From positions 4,819,001 to 4,883,000 of the forward strand of contig NZ_JACHMI010000001.1 in the NCBI RefSeq assembly GCF_014207985.1: a stretch of 64,000 nt of DNA. Reading direction: 5' to 3'. Under the pieces are notes generated by a model. That model was given only the letters and a program-made list of their open reading frames with translations, was not told where the DNA came from and did no database searches. The first letter of the stretch is position 1. Every line of letters begins with the position of its first letter. The DNA comes from Nonomuraea rubra (lineage in GTDB: Bacteria; Actinomycetota; Actinomycetes; Streptosporangiales; Streptosporangiaceae). This document shows positions 51,452 through 59,880 of this stretch, one piece after another. A program made the position numbers and the translations under genes.

Positions 51452-52090
51452 CTAGGCGTGGACCCCGGACAGCGCGAAGAACTCCTGCCGGGAGCGCGGA
51501 TCCTCGCGAAGCAGCCCCTGCAGGGCCGAGGTCACCGTACGGGACCCGCGGGCCTGCACGCCGCGCATCGACATGCACAGGTGCTCGGCCTCGATGACCA
51601 CGCCGACGCCCTTGGGCGCCAGGTGCTCCTGCAGCCAGCCGGCCACCTGCTTGGTCAACCGTTCCTGCACCTGCAGGTCGCGGGCGAACAGCTCGACGAC
51701 GCGGGCCAGCTTCGACAGCCCCAGGATGCGGTCACCCGGCAGGTAGCCCACGTGTGCCACGCCCTGGAAGGGCAGCAGGTGGTGCTCGCACAACGACTGC
51801 ACGGGGATGTCGCGCGCCAGGACGAGTTCGTCGTACCCCTCCTCGTTGGGAAAGGTCGTCAGGTTGAACTCGCGCGGCGCCAGCAACTCCGCGTAGGCGT
51901 GCGCGACCCGTCTCGGCGTGTCGGCCAGGTGCTCCGACGTCGCGTCCCGGCCCAGCGCGGTCAGCAGGTCGGCCACCGCCCGTTGCGCGGCCGCGAGGTC
52001 CACACCGTCCTGTCCGCGCACCACCCGCAGGCGTCTGTGCTGGTGGTCGGGGGACGCATCACTGGCCGGCTGCGCAACGGACTCACTCAT
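51452..52090 (-). CDS. folE: GTP cyclohydrolase I
   Basis: A 212-residue enzyme with zinc ligands Cys101 and His104 in CEHHLLPF and Cys172 in HLCMSMRG, plus RRVAHAYAELL near the N-terminus and a QERLTKQVAGWL helix. It converts GTP to 7,8-dihydroneopterin triphosphate, the first step of folate or 7-deazapurine/pterin synthesis. No other folate gene is adjacent, so this may be a second copy. It is divergent from a Cys-containing regulator with a quasi-palindrome between them, which suggests regulated rather than housekeeping expression. Confidence 0.95.
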   Translation of the reverse strand: MSESVAQPASDASPDHQHRRLRVVRGQDGVDLAAAQRAVADLLTALGRDATSEHLADTPRRVAHAYAELLAPREFNLTTFPNEEGYDELVLARDIPVQSLCEHHLLPFQGVAHVGYLPGDRILGLSKLARVVELFARDLQVQERLTKQVAGWLQEHLAPKGVGVVIEAEHLCMSMRGVQARGSRTVTSALQGLLREDPRSRQEFFALSGVHA

Positions 52091-52111
52091 GCCACGGGGA
52101 CCCTTCTTCTA

Positions 52112-52128
52112 TTGACGAGTTTCGTTAA
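52112..52128. promoter_or_regulatory. Quasi-palindrome between folE and the divergent regulator
   Basis: TTGACGA and TCGTTAA flank GTT, inverted with one mismatch. The site is 22 bases before the folE ATG and 47 before the regulator ATG, in the only AT-rich stretch of the gap, so it is a reasonable operator. Confidence 0.55.
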
Positions 52129-52174
52129 CATTAGAAGGAGTGCGGCAATTCAGTCAACAGAAGTGGGTTTTAGA

Positions 52175-52846
52175 ATGGGCGAGGTCGATGGGGCATGGCC
52201 GGCACACGTCTCCGCCGTCGCGGCGCTGGACGAGCCGACCCGGCGCCGCCTGTACGAGTTCGTGGTCAGGCAGGCCGCGCCGGTGGGCCGCGACGAGGCC
52301 GCCGACGCCGTGCAGGCCCCCCGCAACACCGTCTCCTTCCACCTGGACAAGCTGGTGGCCGAAGGGCTGCTCGAAGCCGTCTACCAGCGCCGCACCGGCC
52401 GTACCGGCCCCGGCGCCGGCCGCCCGGCCAAGCTCTACCGGCGCGCGCCGGGGCAGATCGCCGTCTCCCTGCCCGACCGGCGCTACGAAACCGCCGCCCA
52501 CCTGCTCGCCGACGCCCTCCAGGAAGCGCACGCCTCGGGCGAGCCGCCCCGCACGGTGCTCGACCGGCGCGCCCGCGAGCTGGGGCGAGAGCTCGGCCGC
52601 AACGCCCGCACCGGGCTCATGGAGGCCCTGGAGGCACTCGGCTTCGAGCCCCGCGCCGCCGGCGACACCATCGCCCTCGTCAACTGCCCCTTCCACAACC
52701 TGGCCCAGCGGCACACCGAACTGGTCTGCGGCATGAACCTGTGCCTCGTCTCCGGCCTCCTCGAAGGCCTCGCCGCGACGGACGTCACCGCCCGCCTGGA
52801 GCCCGCCCCCGAACACTGCTGCGTCCGCCTCCACCCGGCCCGCTGA
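52175..52846 (+). CDS. Winged-helix regulator with C-terminal cysteine cluster
   Basis: A 223-residue protein. The N-terminal 75 residues are an ArsR/DeoR-like winged helix (LDEPTRRRLYEFVVRQAAPV, NTVSFHLDKLVAEGLLEAVY). The C-terminal half contains NCPFHNLAQRH, ELVCGMNLCLV and EHCCVRL, a set of cysteines and histidines like the metal or iron-sulfur site of SufR-type regulators. It is therefore a candidate metal- or redox-responsive repressor. It is divergent from folE, whose enzyme is zinc-dependent, with a quasi-palindrome between, so a zinc-responsive circuit is possible. The ATG at 52175 is the first reasonable start. Confidence 0.85.
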   Translation: MGEVDGAWPAHVSAVAALDEPTRRRLYEFVVRQAAPVGRDEAADAVQAPRNTVSFHLDKLVAEGLLEAVYQRRTGRTGPGAGRPAKLYRRAPGQIAVSLPDRRYETAAHLLADALQEAHASGEPPRTVLDRRARELGRELGRNARTGLMEALEALGFEPRAAGDTIALVNCPFHNLAQRHTELVCGMNLCLVSGLLEGLAATDVTARLEPAPEHCCVRLHPAR

Positions 52847-52936
52847 GCGCGACCCACCGGCCGGAGGCTGAACGAATCACCGGCCGTGGGCATCTCATCT
52901 CCCAAGGACACGCCGTCGTCGCGAACGGGGATGCAG

Positions 52937-53671
52937 ATGAACACCACACCTCCGCCATCCAGGCGAGCCGTCCTCCAGGAAGCCGCCCTCCGGCGGGCCG
53001 TTCAACGGGGAGCCGTCCTCCGGCGTGCCGTCGCGGTGCCCCTGGCTGCGACCACGCTCATCGGCGTGCTGGGCGCCGTCCCCGCGCACGCCACCTCCGA
53101 CCGGCAGCCCGCCGCTTCGCGCATCCCCGGCGGATTCCTCCTGTACGAGGGCAAGGCCGCCAGGCAGAAGGCCGCCGAACGGCTCGGCCGGGCGACCTGG
53201 ACCACCACCGACCGCCGTGACGTGCCGTTCCTGGTCGATCCCTGCGCCACGAAGCAGAGCACCGACCCGGGCCGCCGGGCGGCGCGCACCATCACCGGCG
53301 ACAGCGTCGAATGGGACGACACCCACTCCGAGCAGCTGATCGTCTACCGGGACGCGAGTGCCGCCCGAGCGGCCGTGCAGGGCCTGCGCGCGCAACTGCG
53401 CCGCTGCGCCGCCCGGGACGCGGGCGGCGGCCACACGTTCATCCACGCCACGAGGCCGGCGCGCATCGGCGACGAGGCGTTCCTGGTGAAGGGCTTCTTC
53501 GTCGCCTCCGGTATGGCCGGCACGGTGGCGCGGCAGGGCCGGGCGATCGTGATCTACACCTTCTCCGATCATCCCGAGGGCTGGCCGGAGTCGAAGTTCG
53601 GCGGGAAACAGGCGCGGGCCATGATCGCGAAGCTGGCCCGCAGTCCTCTCGGGAGCCGGGGGCCCGCGTGA
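52937..53671 (+). CDS. Secreted protein of unknown function
   Basis: A 244-residue exported protein. The long N-region is Arg-rich with repeated RRAV units, then PLAATTLIGVLGAVPAHA is the hydrophobic core and cleavage site. The mature domain has two cysteines and strands such as EQLIVYRDASAARAAVQGLR, DEAFLVKGFF and GRAIVIYTFSDH. It resembles the PknH-sensor-like or LpqN-like domains of actinomycete lipoproteins in strand pattern, but I cannot name the family. GGGGAT six bases before the ATG at 52937 decides the start. Confidence 0.6.
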   Translation: MNTTPPPSRRAVLQEAALRRAVQRGAVLRRAVAVPLAATTLIGVLGAVPAHATSDRQPAASRIPGGFLLYEGKAARQKAAERLGRATWTTTDRRDVPFLVDPCATKQSTDPGRRAARTITGDSVEWDDTHSEQLIVYRDASAARAAVQGLRAQLRRCAARDAGGGHTFIHATRPARIGDEAFLVKGFFVASGMAGTVARQGRAIVIYTFSDHPEGWPESKFGGKQARAMIAKLARSPLGSRGPA

Positions 53672-53886
53672 GATTCCGGCGGGGATCTCGAACGATGGCG
53701 TCTCAGGCGGGCGCAGCTCGGGCAGTACGGCGCCGTCGAAGTGCTCGGCGTAGCGCCGGGCGCCCTCGGGCGTCGTACGGCGCTCAGCACGCCCAGGACG
53801 ACATGTTCGGCGACACGCGGCTGCTGCGCGAGGCGCGGACCGGCGCGGGAGAGAACCGTTCTACGCGACCAGGTGTCTAACGAGCC

Positions 53887-54474
53887 ATGGGGATGAAAAA
53901 GATCAAGCGCCTGGTCGCCGCCGGCATCGTGATCGGCGGCGTCGGAGCCGCGGCGACCGTCCCGGCCGCCGCGGCCGACACGACCAAGACGGTGTCCTTC
54001 AGGGGCATGCAGCTGAAGATCCCGTCCGGCTGGAAGGTGTACCGCCATTCCACCGGCGACGGTCCCACCGTGCAGGTGGTGACGGGGACCTGCCCGGAGA
54101 AGGGGTCGTACGTGGAGTGCGACTCGTTCGAGCTGTACGGGCCGAAGGCGATCAGGACCGGCCACGAGCTGTCGCCGTACACCGGCAAGAGACCCTGGCA
54201 CCCGAGCACCGGCGTGGTTCCCTGCCCCGCCGACGACAAGCTGTGGTGGTCCTTCCCCACGCACAAGCCGGCCGTGGCCGCCACGCGCCCGGCCGGGCGC
54301 GGCCACCAGGCCCAGTACCGGGCCTGGGCCGCGCACTGCAGGAACGACAAGGGCAAGAAGGTGTCGGCCTTCACCGAGCGGGTCTGGCACCTGCGCGAGG
54401 CCGGGATCGTGGTCGTGGACGTCTGGGACACCCCGGGCCTGGCGACGATTCTCAAGCGCGCGACGTGGGGGTGA
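53887..54474 (+). CDS. Secreted protein of unknown function
   Basis: A 195-residue protein with signal KKIKRLVAAGIVIGGVGAAA and AAA-D cleavage near residue 30, then FRGMQLKIPSGWKVY, a start seen in small exported actinomycete proteins. Mature cysteines occur in GTCPEKG, VECDSFE, VPCPADD and AAHCRN (two likely disulfides). The ATG at 53887 or 53893 may be used; no strong ribosome site is seen. The 215 bases between this and the previous secreted gene contain no gene I can support. Confidence 0.6.
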   Translation: MGMKKIKRLVAAGIVIGGVGAAATVPAAAADTTKTVSFRGMQLKIPSGWKVYRHSTGDGPTVQVVTGTCPEKGSYVECDSFELYGPKAIRTGHELSPYTGKRPWHPSTGVVPCPADDKLWWSFPTHKPAVAATRPAGRGHQAQYRAWAAHCRNDKGKKVSAFTERVWHLREAGIVVVDVWDTPGLATILKRATWG

Positions 54475-54528
54475 CCCGGACGGTTCGCCCCGGCCGCCGA
54501 CCGTGAGAAAACCTGACCGCGCGGCCGG

Positions 54529-55329
54529 TCACGGCTTGAAGGCGACGCCGCCGTGCGCGTCGATGAACGGGGCCTCTCCCTCGTCCTCCGGCCGCCACCG
54601 CGTGATCGGCGCCAGCCCGGGCTCCACCAGGTCGAGCCCGTCGAAGCACTCGGCCAGCTCCTCCAGCGAGCGCAGGTAGTACGGGACGGCCCCGCTCTCG
54701 GCCAGCTTGTCGCTGCCCTCGGCGACCGCCTCACCCGTCGCCGTGCCGTCCCACAGCACCATGGCGCTGCCGGACGGCACGGCCTCCATGACCCTGTCGA
54801 TGATGGACCGCATCACGTGCAGGTCTTCCACGTAGCCGAGAACGCCCATGAACATCACGGCGATCGGCTGCGTGAAGTCGAGGACCTTGCGGGCCTCGGA
54901 GATGATCTGCTCGGGCTGGTGGTAGTCGCCGTCCACGTAGGCGGTCACGCCCTCGGGGGAGGTGTTCCTGAGCAGCGCGCGGGCGTGCACGAGCACCAGC
55001 GGGTCGTTGTCGACGTAGACGATGCGCGCGGTGGGGTCGAGCGCCTGGGCGACCTCGTGGGTGTTCTGCATCGTCGGCAGCCCGGTGCCGATGTCGAGGA
55101 ACTGGGAGATCCCGGCCCCGGCGACGAGGTGGCGCACCGCCCGGATGAGGAACCCGCGCGACTGCACGGCCATCTGGACGATCTCCGGGTAGACCTCGGC
55201 CACGGCGTCCCCCGCGGCCCGGTCGGCGGCGAAGTTGTCCTTGCCGCCCATCCAGTAGTTCCAGATGCGGGCGGCGTGCGGGATCTCGGGCTTGATCCTC
55301 GCGGTGACGTCGGAGCGATCGTTGCTCAT
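54529..55329 (-). CDS. SAM-dependent methyltransferase, DUF574 family
   Basis: A 266-residue protein of the actinomycete DUF574 (SAM-dependent methyltransferase-like) family: ARIWNYWMGGKDNFAADRAA near the N-terminus, SAM-binding FLDIGTGLPTMQNTHEVAQ and VYVDNDPLVLVHARALL. The C-terminal end ITRWRPEDEGE is conserved in the family. These genes are numerous in Streptomyces and relatives; substrates are unknown. The ATG at 55329 is chosen because homology begins there, although the open frame reaches 55440. Confidence 0.9.
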   Translation of the reverse strand: MSNDRSDVTARIKPEIPHAARIWNYWMGGKDNFAADRAAGDAVAEVYPEIVQMAVQSRGFLIRAVRHLVAGAGISQFLDIGTGLPTMQNTHEVAQALDPTARIVYVDNDPLVLVHARALLRNTSPEGVTAYVDGDYHQPEQIISEARKVLDFTQPIAVMFMGVLGYVEDLHVMRSIIDRVMEAVPSGSAMVLWDGTATGEAVAEGSDKLAESGAVPYYLRSLEELAECFDGLDLVEPGLAPITRWRPEDEGEAPFIDAHGGVAFKP

Positions 55330-55518
55330 CGTGAGGCTTTCTGTGGGGGAGAGGCTGCTACAGCTTCGCGAGAGAAGAGCTAGGTATGCGACGTACGGTG
55401 CCATTGTGGCAGGCGCGCGCCACAGCAAGGACCACGCCACCTGTCGTTAAAGTGCAGTATGTTGCGGTTTCGAGGCGTCAGGGCCCCGATGTTCTGATCT
55501 CCATTTAAGGAACCCCGC

Positions 55519-56472
55519 ATGAGTACGCACGATGTCCAGGAGATGCGCCAGGCGGTGCTGCGCTTCCTCGCCTCGCTCGACACCGAGCGGCGCGCCGCGG
55601 CCACGGCGGCGTTCGGCTCGCCGGAGCGCACCGAGTGGTCCTACCTGCCCGGTCCGCGTCCGGGGCTGCCGCTGGTCGAGATGACCACGGGGCAGCAGGA
55701 GCTGGCGCTGGTTCTGCTCGACCTCGGCTGCGGCCTGGCCGGGGCGCGCGTCGCGAGAGGCGTCATCGAGCTGGAGCGCGTCCGGCGCCGACTGGTGACC
55801 GGCGTCGACGAGATCGACGGCGACCGTTACTGGTTCCGGGTGTTCGGCGAGCCGGGAGGGCCGCAGCCGTGGGCGTGGCGGGTCAACGGTCACCACCTCG
55901 CGGTGCACATCACGGTCGTGGGCGACTCGATCGCCGTCACGCCGAGCTTCCTGGGCGCCGAGCCGGCCCTGGTGCTGTCGGGACCGCAGCGGGGCCTGCG
56001 GCTGCTCGCCGAGGAGGAGGAACTGGGCCGGGCCCTGCTCGCCGACCTCGGCCCGCGCCTGCGGTCGATCGCGATCACCGGCGAGGTGGCCCCGGACGAC
56101 GTGCTCACCCGCAACGATCCCGTCGCCGACCTCGACCGCATCTCCCGCGGGCTGCCCTACGGCGACATGACGGCGTCGTCCAGGGACCTGCTCGAGCGGC
56201 TCGTCCGCCGCTACTTCGACCGCGCCCCCGGCTGGTACGGCGAGACCTGCTGGCAGCACGCGCTCGAAGCCGGACTCGACCGGGTGACGTTCGCCTGGAT
56301 GGGGTCCGACCAGCGCGGGCAGGGGCACTACTACTGCGTCGCCGGGCCCACGTTCCTGCTGGAGTACGACAACACCCAGGACGAGGCCAACCACATCCAC
56401 TCCGTCTGGCGCGACGTGCGCAACGACTGGGGCGTGGACCTGCTCGCGCGGCACTACGCCGACCAGCACTGA
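55519..56472 (+). CDS. DUF3500 domain protein
   Basis: A 317-residue protein with WSYLPGPRPGLPLVEMTTGQ, YWFRVFGEPGGPQPWAWRVN followed by GHHLAVH, and EYDNTQDEANHIHSVWRD near the C-terminus, the landmarks of the DUF3500 family. The conserved His and Asp residues suggest metal binding. Its function is unknown. No signal peptide, so cytoplasmic. It is divergent from the DUF574 methyltransferase. AAGGAACC precedes the ATG at 55519. The DUF3500 call is from remembered family features. Confidence 0.8.
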   Translation: MSTHDVQEMRQAVLRFLASLDTERRAAATAAFGSPERTEWSYLPGPRPGLPLVEMTTGQQELALVLLDLGCGLAGARVARGVIELERVRRRLVTGVDEIDGDRYWFRVFGEPGGPQPWAWRVNGHHLAVHITVVGDSIAVTPSFLGAEPALVLSGPQRGLRLLAEEEELGRALLADLGPRLRSIAITGEVAPDDVLTRNDPVADLDRISRGLPYGDMTASSRDLLERLVRRYFDRAPGWYGETCWQHALEAGLDRVTFAWMGSDQRGQGHYYCVAGPTFLLEYDNTQDEANHIHSVWRDVRNDWGVDLLARHYADQH

Positions 56473-56552
56473 CCCCGGCTCCGACCGGCTCAGGCGGCCA
56501 CCGGGCAGTTATCCGCCAGGCCCCCTGACGACCGCCCGAGGGCGGGCCTGCC

Positions 56553-56714
56553 TGCAGCGGCCGGTTGCTGCTCCCGGAGCTGGACGAGCCCCTGGAGGTG
56601 CGGTTCTGGACGACCTCCGCCGAGGTGGCGGCCCGCGCGGTCACGGCGGCCCGGCGCGGGACCGGGGAGTGCGGCCGATCGGACGGCGAAGCGCTCAAGG
56701 ACGTGTCCGGCTGA
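56553..56714 (+). other. Possible 3' remnant of a coding gene
   Basis: In the 245-base gap before the minus-strand TetR gene, a plus-strand frame ending at TGA 56712-56714 reads GRLLLPELDEPLEVRFWTTS and AEVAARAVTAARRG, which has protein-like composition but no start codon with a ribosome site. It could be the tail of a deleted gene, or simply open frame in GC-rich DNA. Confidence 0.25.
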
Positions 56715-56717
56715 AGG

Positions 56718-57320
56718 TCAGGATCGGTACAGCCCGATCTGGCGGTAGACGCTCTTCAGGTAGTCGAGCATCCCGGCGGCGTCCGGCGGGTCGGGCTGGA
56801 GCACGCGCCAGGTGACGGCTCCGGCCATCATGTCGATGAGCACGTCGAGGTCGGCGTCCGCCGCCACCGTGCCGTCCTGCTGGGCGCGGCGCAGCATGGC
56901 GGCGGCCAGGTCGCGGCGCGGCAGGATGTGGTGCTTCCAGTAGACGGCCATGAGCTGCGGATGGCTGACGGCCGAGCCCATCATCCGGGCGACCAGCGCG
57001 CGGAAGGCCGGGCTCGCGGTCGTCTCCGCCGCCGTCTTCAGGCCGCCTTCGATGATCTCGTGGGGGTCGAGCGCCTGGACGTCGCCGGGGGAGGGGACCA
57101 GGTCGGCGCTGACCGTCTGCTCGACGGCCTGGGCGATCAGGTCCTCCTTGGTGCTCCAGCGGCGGTAGACGGTGAGCTTGCCGACGCCGGCCCGCTTGGC
57201 GATCTGCTCCATGCTGGTGCCCTCGACGCCGCGCTCGATGAACAGCTCCAGCGCGGCGCGCAGGATGGCGGCGTCGGTCTCGGGGTCGCGGGGGCGTCCG
57301 CGTCCTCGGCGGTCGGTCAA
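56718..57320 (-). CDS. TetR family regulator, operon with FAD monooxygenase
   Basis: A 200-residue TetR protein with TDAAILRAALELFIERGVEG and KRAGVGKLTVYRRWSTKEDL forming the DNA-binding part; the C-terminal domain is TetR_C_16-like (FRALVARMMGSAVSHPQLMA). The start is TTG at 57320, overlapping the stop of the monooxygenase gene (TTGA), so it is translated after it. It probably represses the operon at the TACGG-N2-CCGTA palindrome 27 bases before the monooxygenase start. Confidence 0.9.
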   Translation of the reverse strand: MTDRRGRGRPRDPETDAAILRAALELFIERGVEGTSMEQIAKRAGVGKLTVYRRWSTKEDLIAQAVEQTVSADLVPSPGDVQALDPHEIIEGGLKTAAETTASPAFRALVARMMGSAVSHPQLMAVYWKHHILPRRDLAAAMLRRAQQDGTVAADADLDVLIDMMAGAVTWRVLQPDPPDAAGMLDYLKSVYRQIGLYRS

Positions 57321-58765
57321 GCGAGGGCTCCGTCCAGCCAGCGGGTGGGGTCGCCCTTGCAGGCCAGGTGGGCGTCCGGGCGTACGAGCATAGCGGGCAG
57401 CGCCTCCACCGGGCGGAGGTGGACGACGCGGTCGCCGAGGCGCCGCCGGGCGGCCTCGAACAGGGCGCCGTCGCCGACGGCCGCCCAGCGGCCGCGCAGC
57501 TCGGCGTGCAGCCGGGTGCGGGTGCCGTCGGTGCGTTCGCAGGCCACGTCGGGGACGCGGTCGCCCGGCCGTGGCCGGCCGCCGCGTCCGCCGAGCGGGC
57601 CGCGCCGGTAGCTGACCCAGAGCTGGGAGGTGGTGTACGTGGTCCAGCGCTGCACCACGGGCAGGTTGAACGCCGGCACCATGACGCGGTCGCGCAGGAA
57701 CCGGCCGACGGGCCCGGAGGCGATGTTGACCTTGGTGGTGGCGGTGCTGCCGCGCAGGACCTGGGTGGCCAGCGGCCGGCGTTCGGCCTGGTAGGTGTCC
57801 AGCAGCCGCTCGCCCGCCAGGCCGCCGATCACGAGCGCCAGCTTCCAGGCCAGGTTCTCGGCGTCGCCGAGCCCGGTGAGCATGCCCTGCCCGCCGAACG
57901 GCGCGTGCACGTGCGCGGCGTCCCCGGCCAGCAGGATCCGGCCGCGCCGGTAGGCGTCGGCCAGGCGGCGGTGCACGCTGAACAGCGACGCCCAGGACGC
58001 GTCCAGCAGCCGGATGCCGCCGAGCCCGGTACGCGCCGGCAGGATGCGGCGCATGCGCTCGACGATCTGCTCCTCGCTCGGCTTGTCCTCGCGGAAGGCG
58101 GGGTCGTAGGCGAGCAGCCGCCACTGGCCGCCGGGCATCGGCATCGCGCCCAGCATGCCGTCCGGGTGGACCCAGCCGCTGGTGCCGGAGCGGTCGAGGG
58201 TGGTGTCGAGGCGGGCGTCCACGAGCAGGAACCGTTCGCTGACCTTGACGCCGGGGAAGGCGATGCCGGCCAGCTTGCGTACCGTGCTGCCGGTCCCGTC
58301 GCAGCCGACGAGCCAGCCCGCCCGCACGGTACGGCCGTCGCCCAGCACGGCGGTGACCCCGGAGGCGTCCTGGTCGGCGGCCACCACGGCGGAGCCCCAT
58401 TCGGGCTGCCCGCCCAGCTCGGCCAGGCGTTCGCGCAGCCGCGCCTCGACGCGGGCCTGGGAGATCACCAGCGGGGGAGCGGCGGTGTTCAGGCCGGGGT
58501 CGCCGAACCGGATGCGCATCATCGGGCGGTCGCCGGCGTAGGTGGTGATCGTCATCGCCCGGACGGACTCCTCGGGCAGGCCGGTGAGCGCGTCCAGCCG
58601 GTCGAGCACCTCGGAGCCGCGCGCGTGCACGAAGTTGGCCCGCGAGGTGGTGGCCGGGCCGGGAGCCTTGTCGACCACCCGCACCCGGACGCCGTGCTGC
58701 AGGAGGGCGATGGCCAGCGCCAGGCCGACCGGCCCGGCCCCCGCCACGAGGACGTCGGCTTCCAT
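57317..58765 (-). CDS. FAD-dependent aromatic monooxygenase
   Basis: A 482-residue class A flavoprotein hydroxylase: DVLVAGAGPVGLALAIALLQ binds the ADP moiety, the DG region is WLVGCDGTGSTVRKLAG, and GRILLAGDAAHVHAPFGGQG holds the flavin ribityl. A C-terminal thioredoxin-like domain ends RPDAHLACKG. The family hydroxylates aromatic antibiotics and phenols (PgaE/RdmE, tetracycline and rifampicin monooxygenases). The substrate is unknown. It is followed by a coupled TetR gene and has a palindromic operator upstream. Confidence 0.9.
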   Translation of the reverse strand: MEADVLVAGAGPVGLALAIALLQHGVRVRVVDKAPGPATTSRANFVHARGSEVLDRLDALTGLPEESVRAMTITTYAGDRPMMRIRFGDPGLNTAAPPLVISQARVEARLRERLAELGGQPEWGSAVVAADQDASGVTAVLGDGRTVRAGWLVGCDGTGSTVRKLAGIAFPGVKVSERFLLVDARLDTTLDRSGTSGWVHPDGMLGAMPMPGGQWRLLAYDPAFREDKPSEEQIVERMRRILPARTGLGGIRLLDASWASLFSVHRRLADAYRRGRILLAGDAAHVHAPFGGQGMLTGLGDAENLAWKLALVIGGLAGERLLDTYQAERRPLATQVLRGSTATTKVNIASGPVGRFLRDRVMVPAFNLPVVQRWTTYTTSQLWVSYRRGPLGGRGGRPRPGDRVPDVACERTDGTRTRLHAELRGRWAAVGDGALFEAARRRLGDRVVHLRPVEALPAMLVRPDAHLACKGDPTRWLDGALA

Positions 58766-58791
58766 GGAGGCACCTCATCATTAATTAACGA

Positions 58792-58803
58792 TACGGTTCC
58801 GTA
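58792..58803. promoter_or_regulatory. Palindromic operator before the monooxygenase operon
   Basis: TACGG-TT-CCGTA is a perfect palindrome in an AT-rich stretch 27 bases upstream of the monooxygenase ATG. This is a common half-site form for actinomycete TetR proteins; the TetR encoded in the same operon is the likely ligand. The divergent ddl-type gene begins 120 bases to the right. Confidence 0.65.
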
Positions 58804-58923
58804 AACAAATAGCACGGGGCGCGGCCGTGACACAACCATGACATGACGCTGACGAGCCGGGGACACCGCCGCCCCAGAGTGGATCGGGCCGTCACCCCGC
58901 CACTGAGGAAGGCTCTATTGATC

Positions 58924-59880
58924 GTGACTGAACGCTCGCGCGTGGCCGTGCTGGCGGGCGGGCCCTCCGCCGAGCACGAGGTGTCGCTGCAGTCGGCGCA
59001 GGCCGTGCTGGACGCCCTGCCCAGGGATCTGTACGAGCCGGTCCCCGTGATCATCGACCGGCAGGGCAGGTGGCCGGTGGAGCTGCGGCGCGACCTGGTG
59101 GACGTGGTCTTCCCCGTGCTGCACGGCCCGTTCGGCGAGGACGGCGTCGTCCAGGGACACCTGGAGACGCTGGGCATCCCGTACGTGGGCTGCGGCGTGC
59201 TGGCCTCGGCCGTGGCGATGGACAAGGTCGCCATGCGGCGCGCGTTCCTCGCGGAGGACATCCCCGTCACCCCGCACGTGTGGTTCACCGAGCACGACTG
59301 GCGCACCGCCACCGACCCCTGGGGCCTGGTGAAGCCGCTCGCCTGGCCGATGTACGTCAAGCCGGCCAACATGGGCTCCTCCATCGGCATCTCCCGCGTC
59401 ACCTCCATGGACGAGCTGCGCGCGGGCGTGGACCTGGCGCTGGCCCACGACCGGGTGGTCGTCGTCGAGCAGGGCGTGGCCGCGCGCGAGCTCATCTGCG
59501 GCGTGCTCGGCGGCTACGACACGCCGGACGTCTCGGTGCCGGGCGAGCTGATCGTGCCCGGCGAGTGGCTCGACTACGAGGCCAAGTACCTCAGCCGGGC
59601 CGAGATCGCCACCATCCCCGCCGAGCTGCCGGAGCGGGTGGCCGAGGAGGTGCGGGAGCTGTCCCTGCGCGCCTTCCGGGCCATCGGCGGCTACGGCCTG
59701 GCCCGCGTCGACTTCCTCTACGAGCACGACACCGGACGCCTGTACGTGGGAGAGATCAACACCATGCCCGGCTTCACCTCCCGTTCCGTCTACGCCAGGG
59801 CCTGGGCGGCGAGCGGGGTCCCGTACCCTGACCTGCTGCGCCGCCTCATCGACCTGGCGTTCGCCAGGAGCGGCTCGTGA
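58924..59880 (+). CDS. ddl: D-alanine-D-alanine ligase family protein
   Basis: A 318-residue ATP-grasp ligase: LAGGPSAEHEVSLQSAQAV, KPANMGSSIGI, DYEAKY (the omega-loop Lys-Tyr pair of D-Ala-D-Ala ligases), GLARVDFLYEHDTG and GEINTMPGFTSRSVYARAWA. It joins two D-amino acids, normally D-Ala-D-Ala, for peptidoglycan. The Lys-Tyr pair argues against the D-Ala-D-Lac (VanA) subtype. AGGAAGG is 11 bases before the GTG at 58924; a TTG at 58918 is an alternative. It is cotranscribed with murF and a racemase. Since a housekeeping ddl is expected elsewhere, this may be a second copy. Confidence 0.92.
   Translation: MTERSRVAVLAGGPSAEHEVSLQSAQAVLDALPRDLYEPVPVIIDRQGRWPVELRRDLVDVVFPVLHGPFGEDGVVQGHLETLGIPYVGCGVLASAVAMDKVAMRRAFLAEDIPVTPHVWFTEHDWRTATDPWGLVKPLAWPMYVKPANMGSSIGISRVTSMDELRAGVDLALAHDRVVVVEQGVAARELICGVLGGYDTPDVSVPGELIVPGEWLDYEAKYLSRAEIATIPAELPERVAEEVRELSLRAFRAIGGYGLARVDFLYEHDTGRLYVGEINTMPGFTSRSVYARAWAASGVPYPDLLRRLIDLAFARSGS

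Noticed and set aside
53672..53886. Possible TetR C-terminal remnant on the minus strand in the gap between two secreted-protein genes
   Set aside because: A short stretch looks protein-like, but the frame stays open far into the neighbouring gene and shows no start or clear family match; GC-rich shadow is the simpler explanation.
58924..59880. VanA-type D-Ala-D-Lac ligase
   Set aside because: The omega loop has DYEAKY, the Lys-Tyr pattern of D-Ala-D-Ala ligases, and no VanH or VanX gene is nearby.
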